Of a stretch of 16,183 nucleotides of DNA, positions 1 to 6,482 are shown piece after piece. The notes beneath the pieces are model-generated. The model was not told the DNA's origin and searched no databases. It was given only the letters and a program-made list of their open reading frames with translations. The position numbers were made by a program, and so were the translations under genes. Source of the DNA: Bacteroidota bacterium (GTDB taxonomy: Bacteria; Bacteroidota; Bacteroidia; Flavobacteriales; Schleiferiaceae); NCBI GenBank assembly GCA_005786915.1, contig SYCM01000048.1, positions 1 through 16,183 on the forward strand. Direction: 5' to 3'. Within the stretch, counting starts at the first letter, position 1. Each line of letters begins with the position of its first letter.

Positions 1-1
1 A

Positions 2-934
2 CGCCACCTCGGCGTCGTGCGCTTTTCGGCCTTCGGCGACGTGGTTTTGCTTCATTCGGTGCTGTCGCAGGTGGCCAACGACGGCGACCGCATCACCCTT
101 TTTACGCGTCCCCGTTGGGCGGAGCGCCTGCCGGCGCACCCTGGCATCCAAGTGCACGGGCTGGACGTGGACCGCGGGCCCTACCGCCGCTTTTTTGCGC
201 TGATGTGGTTTTGGTGGGGCTGGATGCGCTCTGCGGACCTCACCGCGTGGTACGACGCGCACAGCCACCTTCGCACCCGAAGCAGCCGTTGGATCGCTCG
301 CGTGCTTCAAATTCCCCAGGGCCGTGCGGCCAAACCGCGACCGGAGCGGCGCGCGGTACTGGCCGGGCGCGCACAATCGGCCCCGAATGCCTACGAGCTG
401 CACTTTGCGGAGCTTGCCGCCTTGGGTTGGACGAAATGCCGGGATTTGCCGGCGGTCCCTCCCCGCGGAAGCCTCGTGCTCCTGGCGCCGCACGCGAGCC
501 GAGAATCGAAGCGATGGCCGCTCGACGAAGCAGCTCGACTAGGGCGTCAGCTGCAGCAGGAAGGCTACGAGGTGATGTTCCTCGGAGGTGCAGACGATCC
601 AGCAACCGAGGGTTTTGCTTCGGCCCTTGGTAGTTCTGCTCGAGAAGAAGAAGCGCTGTGGCTTCGTGCCCGCGCCGCCGTGGTGTGCGATTCGGCCGCC
701 CAGCATTTGGCTTACCGTTATCAGGTACCGGCGGTGGCCCTTTGGGCGGGAACGCATCCGGCCGGCGGGTTCGCCGCGCCCAGTCCGGTGCGGCATTTGG
801 CGGCTGAGGTGCGCTTGGGCTGTCAGCCCTGCAGCATTTTTGGGGCCGACGGGTGCCGCCGCGGGGACTGGGCCTGCCGCCAGGCGCTGAGCGCAGAGGC
901 CGTCCGATCGGCCTTGAAGGACTTGGGGGTGTAG
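2..934 (+). CDS. Glycosyltransferase family 9 (heptosyltransferase-like), 5' end outside window
   Basis: Probably transfers a heptose or similar sugar from a nucleotide donor during LPS or cell-surface glycan synthesis, on the cytoplasmic face of the inner membrane. The frame is open to the window's left edge. The first residues (GVVRFSAFGDVVLLHS) match the first strand and glycine turn of GT9 proteins, so only a few N-terminal residues are missing. The GTG at 17 falls inside that strand and is unlikely to be the true start. The second half has the GT-B donor-binding features: a SKRWP motif where heptosyltransferases have HKRWP, a GGAD turn, and CDSAAQHLAYRYQVPAVAL followed by a GTHPAGGF loop, equivalent to the family's DSGxxHxAxALGxPxVALFGPT region. 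Near the C terminus four cysteines (CQPC, then GC and AC) resemble the cysteine cluster common in this family. The exact sugar cannot be read from the sequence. Next gene: 36 bases downstream, same strand. Confidence 0.85.
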   Translation, partial: RHLGVVRFSAFGDVVLLHSVLSQVANDGDRITLFTRPRWAERLPAHPGIQVHGLDVDRGPYRRFFALMWFWWGWMRSADLTAWYDAHSHLRTRSSRWIARVLQIPQGRAAKPRPERRAVLAGRAQSAPNAYELHFAELAALGWTKCRDLPAVPPRGSLVLLAPHASRESKRWPLDEAARLGRQLQQEGYEVMFLGGADDPATEGFASALGSSAREEEALWLRARAAVVCDSAAQHLAYRYQVPAVALWAGTHPAGGFAAPSPVRHLAAEVRLGCQPCSIFGADGCRRGDWACRQALSAEAVRSALKDLGV

Positions 935-970
935 CACACAACAATTTGGTAGCTTGCGGGTTACCTCTGT

Positions 971-1375
971 ATGCAGGAACAGCGCTACCGACTCCGCATC
1001 GGAGACCAAATCGTGGGCTACCTACGACGAATTGAGGGAACGGATTTTTATTCGCCCGACGGTTTTTGGTGGACGGGAAAGCCGTTGGAGTACGCGCACG
1101 TGGATGAGGCGGTTGGTTTGCGCGACCGGCGCCGTACGCATTTGTACGAGTGGGATATTGTGCAGTTCAAGCCAGTTCCGGATTCCGCCGAGGAGTTGGG
1201 GGTGTTCCTATGGAATAAGGGCCAAAAGCGTTGGGTGCTCCGAAGTGTGGAATCGGAGGTGGACTATCACTTGGAGTTCAATGGGTTTACCCTGTTTCAG
1301 TCTGCGGACCTCAGCTTTTACAGCCACGTTTTTCTCAACCCGGAACTTCAGCGTTCATGGGGCCTGGAGGAGTGA
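971..1375 (+). CDS. Small protein with YopX-like motif
   Basis: A 134-residue soluble protein with no signal peptide or membrane segment; function unknown. Residues 49-64 (GLRDRRRTHLYEWDIV) align position for position with the core motif of YopX-family proteins, remembered as GLKDxxGKEIYEGDIV, which are mostly phage or prophage proteins of unknown role. The rest is rich in aromatic residues and looks like a small beta-rich fold. It starts at ATG 971, 36 bases after the glycosyltransferase stop, and is followed after 80 bases by the ATPase gene on the same strand. A weak -7-like box (TACCTCTG, 962-969) sits one base before the ATG. No other phage genes are nearby, so this looks like a domesticated or independently retained gene. 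The family assignment rests on one motif and should be treated as tentative. Confidence 0.6.
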   Translation: MQEQRYRLRIGDQIVGYLRRIEGTDFYSPDGFWWTGKPLEYAHVDEAVGLRDRRRTHLYEWDIVQFKPVPDSAEELGVFLWNKGQKRWVLRSVESEVDYHLEFNGFTLFQSADLSFYSHVFLNPELQRSWGLEE

Positions 1376-1455
1376 CCTCAGACGGGGTATCCGAATCAAG
1401 CGACTAAATCCGTTTGCAACCGACTGCCCAGTCCAAGGGGCCGTTGGTTTGCGCC

Positions 1456-2871
1456 ATGGTAGTTTCTTTATTGACTTGGGTGTGGGCTGAGGCCCGATGG
1501 CACGAGTTGCGCGTAGACGTAGCTGCGACGCCTGGATTTTCGTTTCATATGGTCGGAACCCGCGATTCGACGGTTCGCGAGGCCCCTAACCGCATTCATT
1601 CGGCCCTACTTGAGGTGGGCGCTAAGTGGCCGGGAAAGCGCATCACGGTTTCGTTCCATCCGTCACGTCCTTGGCAGCTTGGGAGCTCTATGGACTTGCC
1701 CATCGCACTGGGGGTACTCATGGCCTCGGGTCAAGTGCCGTTTCGCGACGGACTTCGCGCCATGGGGACCTTGGACCTCAAAGCCTTGGTGAGCTGGGTC
1801 GATGTCGATCGTCCGGCACCGCCCGCCGACGCAGGCATATTCATTTACCCAATTACGGCCGCGTGGAAGCCGCAGGGCGCGCTGTGGTCTCCGGTGAAGA
1901 CTTTAGCGGAAGTGCTTGCCGTGGTGCGCACAGGCCGGCCGGTGGAGGGTGCAGAAGTGTCGGGCCGATTGCGCACGACTCCAAAATGGCCCAGTTTGGA
2001 GCTCAGTCCCAAGGCCGTTACCGCCCTAGGTCTGGTAGCGGCAGGAAGGCATCCGGCCTTTTTGTACGGCGCACCGGGCGTTGGTAAAACGGAGTTTGCC
2101 CGAGCAGTTCACCTGCTTCGAAGTGCGGTAGAGCCCAATTTGCCCTACGTCGAACCGCCTTCAAACTTCACTCCGGTTCAGCTCGTTGGGGCCAAGGGCG
2201 CATTCTGGGCAGCCGGGACTGGGGTGCTTTTTTTGGACGAGTTGGGCGAAATGCCGGTTCGCACCTTGGAAGGGCTGCGCAAACCCATGGAGTCGTTGTG
2301 GTCGCGTGAATCGCTGCCCAGCCCGTTGGTAATCGGAGCTACCAACCCTTGTCCGTGCGGTTTCTCGGGTCACGACCACCTGAAGTGTACCTGCTCTGCA
2401 AACCGTATATCGCGGTACCAAGAGCGGTTTTCGGCTCCGTTTCTCGACCGATTCCACATTGCCTTAGCGCTGTCGATGCGCGACGAACGCATGGCCGTAC
2501 CCTGGGATGAGCTCGTATTCAAGCTCCGCCACGCGGTCGACCAGCAGCGCAGCCGGGGTCCCTGGAACGGCAACGGAGCCATGCCCATTGAGTCTTTTGC
2601 TTTGGACGCCGGATATTCACGGGACGCCCTCGAAACTATGCATAACTGGCATAAAAAGAGCGGATTGGGCCTACGCGCGTTGCACCACGCCATGCGCGTG
2701 GCTCGCACTTCAGCGGACTGGAATCAGCGAACCCGCGTGACGGCGCACGACGCATGGCTCGCGATATCATTCCATGCGAGTCAGTTCCGCACTACTTCCA
2801 CGTCCGATCCTTGGGGTCCGGAGCATTCTTGGTCCAAAGCAATGGGCCTTCGCAGCCCTGAACCTCAATGA
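1456..2871 (+). CDS. ComM/YifB-type Mg-chelatase-like AAA+ ATPase, divergent and shortened
   Basis: Related to ComM, a ring-forming helicase-like ATPase that promotes branch migration of incoming DNA in natural transformation. The N-terminal Lon-like domain is recognisable (residues about 15-80: ELRVDVAATPGFSFHMVG, then VRE, KRITVSF and SSMDLPIALGVL). Walker A is GAPGVGKT at 205-212 and Walker B is VLFLDE at 257-262. The zinc-like NPCPCG and CTC cysteine cluster and the SRYQERFSAPFLDRF arginine-finger segment are present, followed by a helical Mg-chelatase C-terminal domain. ATG 1456 is preferred over an in-frame TTG at 1414, because family members begin only about 15-20 residues before the EVEV-like strand. 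Oddities: the Lon-like domain is poorly conserved after residue 90, the segment between Walker A and B is about 20 residues shorter than usual, and the RPFRxPHH motif is gone. ATP binding should be intact. The last 80 bases overlap a gene on the other strand. Confidence 0.85.
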   Translation: MVVSLLTWVWAEARWHELRVDVAATPGFSFHMVGTRDSTVREAPNRIHSALLEVGAKWPGKRITVSFHPSRPWQLGSSMDLPIALGVLMASGQVPFRDGLRAMGTLDLKALVSWVDVDRPAPPADAGIFIYPITAAWKPQGALWSPVKTLAEVLAVVRTGRPVEGAEVSGRLRTTPKWPSLELSPKAVTALGLVAAGRHPAFLYGAPGVGKTEFARAVHLLRSAVEPNLPYVEPPSNFTPVQLVGAKGAFWAAGTGVLFLDELGEMPVRTLEGLRKPMESLWSRESLPSPLVIGATNPCPCGFSGHDHLKCTCSANRISRYQERFSAPFLDRFHIALALSMRDERMAVPWDELVFKLRHAVDQQRSRGPWNGNGAMPIESFALDAGYSRDALETMHNWHKKSGLGLRALHHAMRVARTSADWNQRTRVTAHDAWLAISFHASQFRTTSTSDPWGPEHSWSKAMGLRSPEPQ

Positions 2872-3385
2872 CCACCGAGGAGGCCCCACCGAAATAGGTC
2901 AGAAGGTGCTTGCGCCACGCGCGAAAGCGCTCCAAGTCAAACTGTGGGCAGGGCAGCGTCAGCACGGTAATAACGGTTCCTTCGACCACCACCACTGCGG
3001 GGTCGGCGTGAGGAAGCGTTTTGGAATCGCGGCCGGGCTTGACGGCATTATGGTCAATGAAGTCGGGCATCCAGCGCTTCATGGCCCAGTTGAGGTCGTC
3101 GGCGGATGCGAACTCAAAGACTCGAACGTGGACGTTGAGTTTGGTGCTGCGGCCGAGGTTGTCTTCGCTCTTTTCTTTGGCTTCGAGCTTGAAGTGCGCG
3201 CTGAAGGCGGGCTCTTCTTGTTCCAGTGCGCCTAGCGATTCGCCCTGAAGGTTAAGGGTTTTCACCGCGTAGTTGGCGGCTAGTTCCGACTGAAAGCCTT
3301 TGATGCGCTGCTGAAGGTCGTCGGATTGCCCATAGGCCGCGGCGCTCAGCGCCAAGAATGCGATAAATAATCGGTTTGCAAGCAT
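2792..3385 (-). CDS. Hypothetical secreted protein
   Basis: A 197-residue protein I do not recognise. It begins with a clear signal peptide (MLANRLFIAFLALSAAAYGQ), with likely cleavage after AYG or AYGQ, so it should be periplasmic or secreted. There is no lipobox, no further membrane segment and no type IX sorting domain. The mature part mixes charged helices (residues about 20-70) with strand-like stretches such as AVVVVEGTVITVLTL and SVVIEV, and has single cysteines near residues 145 and 180. Gene structure supports it: signal peptide, ATG start, and a perfect TATGTTTG -7 box 4 bases upstream. It is divergent from the DUF481-like gene (42 bases between start codons), and its 3' end overlaps the ATPase gene tail-to-tail by 80 bases. 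Confidence 0.75.
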   Translation of the reverse strand: MLANRLFIAFLALSAAAYGQSDDLQQRIKGFQSELAANYAVKTLNLQGESLGALEQEEPAFSAHFKLEAKEKSEDNLGRSTKLNVHVRVFEFASADDLNWAMKRWMPDFIDHNAVKPGRDSKTLPHADPAVVVVEGTVITVLTLPCPQFDLERFRAWRKHLLTYFGGASSVVIEVQGCEGPLLWTKNAPDPKDRTWK

Positions 3386-3389
3386 ACTG

Positions 3390-3397
3390 CAAACATA
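3390..3397 (-). promoter_or_regulatory. Candidate -7 promoter box (TATGTTTG)
   Basis: Read on the minus strand, TATGTTTG fits the Bacteroidota -7 consensus TAnnTTTG exactly and ends 4 bases before the ATG of the secreted hypothetical protein. I see no TTTG -33 box at the usual distance. If functional, the transcript would be leaderless or nearly so. Confidence 0.5.
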
Positions 3398-3415
3398 CGC
3401 GCCGTGTGATTTAGG

Positions 3416-3423
3416 TATTTTTG
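3416..3423 (+). promoter_or_regulatory. Candidate -7 promoter box (TATTTTTG)
   Basis: TATTTTTG fits the TAnnTTTG consensus exactly and ends 4 bases before the GTG at 3428 (16 bases before an in-frame ATG at 3440). It would drive the DUF481-like gene and probably the export genes behind it. No clear -33 box is visible. Confidence 0.5.
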
Positions 3424-3427
3424 ACGC

Positions 3428-4192
3428 GTGAAACCGTGGATGTTCGTTTTAAGTTGGGGGTGGATGCCCGTGCTTTATGCGCAAATCGTCAACGTCGAGG
3501 CGATGCGCGGACCTGCGGAGCAAGACACGACCGAAGAAGTTCACGGCCGGGTGGACGGCGGATTTTACCTCGGGGGAACGCAGGCATTGCTACTCAAGTT
3601 GAACGGCTCGGTTAACGCAACCCGGAGAGTCGACCACCACGTTTGGTACGGAATTGCGAGCGCCAACTGGGCGACTCGATTGGGCGACAGCAAGTTTGAT
3701 TTCGAGCGTAACGGCATGCTTCACGTGCGGTACAACCGCATCTACAACGAGAAAATCACGGCGGAGTACTTCGTGGAATGGCAAAGCAACCTGCCCATGC
3801 GGATAGCGCGCCGCTTCAACCTGGGAGGCGGTCCGCGCTACACCGCGATCTCGGCGCCAGGGGTTAAGCTCTACATCAACCCGCTGCTCATGTATGAGTA
3901 CGACGTGGAGTCGTTTTCGGCCAAAACCGACCATGCGCTGCGATTGAACACCTACCTCAGCTTGGACCGGCAATGGGATCAATGGCGCTGGACCACAGTG
4001 GCATACTACCAGCCGCGCTTCGGGCGGTTCGAGGACATTCGGGCCATGATTAATTCTCGGCTTTCGGCCCCCCTGCGTCCTGACCTTAGCCTCGTGGTCA
4101 TTGGCCAGCTCAACTATGATGCCTATCCGGCGGGTACCGACGTGCCCCAGTTTACGTTGTACAGTACCACGGGCCTCAGCTGGAAGTTCTAG
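3428..4192 (+). CDS. DUF481-like outer-membrane beta-barrel protein
   Basis: A 254-residue protein with an N-terminal hydrophobic segment ending in LYAQ (likely signal peptide). After it come many alternating strand-like stretches rich in Tyr, Trp and Arg, ending in TGLSWKF with a terminal aromatic, as outer-membrane barrels do. The pattern of strands (LLKLNGSVNATRRVDHHVWY, then a segment with RYNRIYNEKITAEYFVEWQSN features, then LYINPLLMYEYD) resembles DUF481/YdiY-type proteins; no transport activity is established for these. The start is either GTG 3428 or ATG 3440. The GTG form keeps a lysine before the hydrophobic core, as a signal peptide needs, so I chose it. Only 34 bases separate it from the TMD-HlyD fusion gene, so it may be the first gene of that operon. 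The family call comes from the overall pattern, not a decisive motif. Confidence 0.7.
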   Translation: MKPWMFVLSWGWMPVLYAQIVNVEAMRGPAEQDTTEEVHGRVDGGFYLGGTQALLLKLNGSVNATRRVDHHVWYGIASANWATRLGDSKFDFERNGMLHVRYNRIYNEKITAEYFVEWQSNLPMRIARRFNLGGGPRYTAISAPGVKLYINPLLMYEYDVESFSAKTDHALRLNTYLSLDRQWDQWRWTTVAYYQPRFGRFEDIRAMINSRLSAPLRPDLSLVVIGQLNYDAYPAGTDVPQFTLYSTTGLSWKF

Positions 4193-4226
4193 CTGACACG
4201 GCACGTTGTTTGGTACATGCGGCGTC

Positions 4227-6482
4227 ATGGCAAAAACTAAAACCTCAGAGGCATTTAAACGTCTTTTTTCCCTGCTCCTTTGGGACCGCAAAGACATTTT
4301 GCGCATTCTTTCTTTTGCTGTACTAAGCGGAGCATTCAGCCTTATGCTCCCCCTTGGCGTGCAAGCGCTCGTAGGGCAATTAATGGGCGGACGCTTGTCT
4401 TCTACCTGGCTAATTCTGACCGTTTTGGTGGTGGTTTCGAGCCTTTTTATGGGCCTTTTCGGGTTGTTCCAAATGCGCCTGTCGGAATGGGTTCAGCAGC
4501 GGATTTTTGTGCGGAGCGCCACCTACTTCATGTCGGTAATGCCCGCAGCGGTGCCTGACGAAGACCAAAAATCATGGTACGAGCGTGTCCACCGATTTTT
4601 TGATACGATTACCATTCAAAAGGAGCTTCCCAAGATTTTGGTTACAGCCTCGGCGGCTATTCTTCAGCTGCTCTTCGGTTTCTTGTTGTTGATGCTCTAC
4701 GACTTCATGTTCGTCGCGGTTTCCTTTTTGATCTTAGGTATCGCTGGCATCCTGATTCGGTACGGTTTTTCGCGCGGATTGGGCTACAGCATCGACGAAA
4801 GTTCCGAGAAGTACCGCATCGCAGATCAAATCGAGAATTTTGCTCGAGCGCGGTCGGAAGTTCCGCATTCGCCGCCTCCTTACGACTCGGTTTCGAGGCT
4901 GCTCGTAAGCTACCTGCGCAACCGTCGGGACCATTTTAGGGTGGTCTACCGCATGAACTCTATCATGGTCGGTCTGCGCTTGGCGTTCACCGCCTTGTTG
5001 CTCATTGCGGGTGGATGGCTCGTGGTCGACCGCAGCGTATCCATTGGTCAGTTTGTCGCGGTGGAAATCATCTTTTTAACCATTTTGACGAGTCTTGAAA
5101 AGCTCGTTTCTAGTGCGGAATCCCTGTTTGACATGCTGACTTCGGTCGTAAAGCTCGACAAGGCCTTTTGGACCCGCGACCTCAAGCCCCAGGCCTTCAG
5201 TGACTTTGACATTGAACACGCCGACATTCCCGAGGAGCTTCGGCAAATTTGCATGGAAACTCGCGCCACCGACCAGTGGGTGCGGCCGCGGCGCTGGATT
5301 GTTGGCGTTTCGTTCTTTGTCGTCTTGTCGTTCTTTTTACCCTGGACTCAAACGGTGGCCACGGAGGGCTTTCTAGTATTCGACGATCCGATGGACCGCA
5401 TGATGCCCCTAGCCATGGCCGAAGATGGGCGACTGGCCGCTTGGCTGGTACGTGAAGGTGATGCCGTAAAAAAGGGAGATACCCTGGCGCTGCTCGAAGA
5501 AACCCGCACGGAGTACATGGATCCCAACGTATTAACCAATACTGAGTTAGGGCGTGATGCCAAGTCGAACGCCGTGGATGGATTCCGCCAAAAAATGGCC
5601 GCCCTTGAGGTGCAAATTCAGCAGGCTCAATTCGCGATGCCCCTTCAAATCGCGGCGGCTTGGCGCAAAGTCCGCGCAGACAGCGCGAAGTACCAGGCGG
5701 CAGCCCTTGAGGCCCGATACACGGGGCTTCAGGCCCAGCGGGCTGACAGCTTGTTTCGTTGGGGCGCCCTGAGCCGTTTGGAGTGGGAGCAGCGCCAAAC
5801 CAAAGCTCAAGAGGCCCGCTCAAAGGCTGAATTTACTGAGCAGGATTGGATGTCCTCACGGCTGAATGCCCGCAGCAAGTCGGCAGAGTGGAAGGAGAAA
5901 ATCGCCAAACTCCAGAGCGAGCGTGCCGCAGCCGCGGCGGACATGGCCTCGGCACAAGACGCATTGGCCGACGCTGAAATTAAGGTGGGCGGAGTGCAGC
6001 GCCGTCAAGGTAACCGCGCCCTGCTCGCGCCCCGCGACGGCTTTGTGGTGCAGTTGAGCTATGTGGCCCCCGGGGCCTCGGTCAAAAAAGACCAACCCTT
6101 GCTCTTTTTGGCTCCGGAGGGCGCCCCCTCAGTGGTAATGGCTAAAGTCAAGCCATTTGATGTGCCGTTGCTTACTGTGGGCGATTCCGCACTTTGCGCC
6201 CTTGATGGATGGCCAATCCTTCAAATTCCCGGTTGGCCGCGTTCCAGTGTGGGCCTCTTTTCGGCCAAAGTCCGCTACATAGCCTCGCAAGCCGATGCCG
6301 AAGGCTTGTTTGCCGTGGTCCTCGAGCCCACCGAAAAATGGCCCACTAATGCGCGACCGGGCACCCACGTGACGGCGACCCTGCTGCTGAACGACGTTCC
6401 TATGTGGTTTGAACTGTGGCGGCAGTTTAACGGCTTTCCCGCCAACGGTCCGGGAGAACCTAAGCCTCAGGCTTCGCGATGA
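4227..6482 (+). CDS. ABC exporter transmembrane domain fused to HlyD-type adaptor, no ATPase domain
   Basis: A 751-residue protein joining two parts of a type I secretion/efflux machine. Residues about 20-312 are an ABC type-1 transmembrane domain with roughly six helices (about 26-46, 61-82, 140-158, 160-178, 246-266, 274-294). It includes RFFDTITIQKELPKIL (123-138), typical of the Bacteroidota exporters whose genes sit beside HlyD and TolC genes. After a linker of about 40 residues comes another membrane helix (358-374, ending PWTQTV), the first lipoyl half (about 385-430), a long coiled coil (about 455-590), the second lipoyl half (600-632) and a beta-barrel region ending in the family's DVPMWFELWRQFNGFP (723-738). 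There is no Walker A, signature or Walker B motif anywhere. The nucleotide-binding domain that should lie near residue 320 is absent. ATG 4227 is preferred over TTG 4206. The stop overlaps the TolC-like start (ATGA). Substrate unknown. Confidence 0.9.
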   Translation: MAKTKTSEAFKRLFSLLLWDRKDILRILSFAVLSGAFSLMLPLGVQALVGQLMGGRLSSTWLILTVLVVVSSLFMGLFGLFQMRLSEWVQQRIFVRSATYFMSVMPAAVPDEDQKSWYERVHRFFDTITIQKELPKILVTASAAILQLLFGFLLLMLYDFMFVAVSFLILGIAGILIRYGFSRGLGYSIDESSEKYRIADQIENFARARSEVPHSPPPYDSVSRLLVSYLRNRRDHFRVVYRMNSIMVGLRLAFTALLLIAGGWLVVDRSVSIGQFVAVEIIFLTILTSLEKLVSSAESLFDMLTSVVKLDKAFWTRDLKPQAFSDFDIEHADIPEELRQICMETRATDQWVRPRRWIVGVSFFVVLSFFLPWTQTVATEGFLVFDDPMDRMMPLAMAEDGRLAAWLVREGDAVKKGDTLALLEETRTEYMDPNVLTNTELGRDAKSNAVDGFRQKMAALEVQIQQAQFAMPLQIAAAWRKVRADSAKYQAAALEARYTGLQAQRADSLFRWGALSRLEWEQRQTKAQEARSKAEFTEQDWMSSRLNARSKSAEWKEKIAKLQSERAAAAADMASAQDALADAEIKVGGVQRRQGNRALLAPRDGFVVQLSYVAPGASVKKDQPLLFLAPEGAPSVVMAKVKPFDVPLLTVGDSALCALDGWPILQIPGWPRSSVGLFSAKVRYIASQADAEGLFAVVLEPTEKWPTNARPGTHVTATLLLNDVPMWFELWRQFNGFPANGPGEPKPQASR

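Noticed and set aside
4217..4240. Seven-codon frame (ATG at 4217) overlapping the start of the fusion gene, possible leader peptide
   Set aside because: It is short enough to arise by chance, has no attenuator hairpin with it, and is not supported by any spacing or composition argument.
3590..4306. 238-codon open frame on the minus strand opposite the DUF481-like gene
   Set aside because: It crosses the start of the fusion gene, has no signal or domain, and the plus-strand gene has clear barrel features.
5249..5455. Possibility that the missing ATPase domain is hidden in another frame near the fusion junction
   Set aside because: Only about 100 bases separate the two domains, far too few for a nucleotide-binding domain. 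Other-frame translations there contain no Walker or signature motifs.
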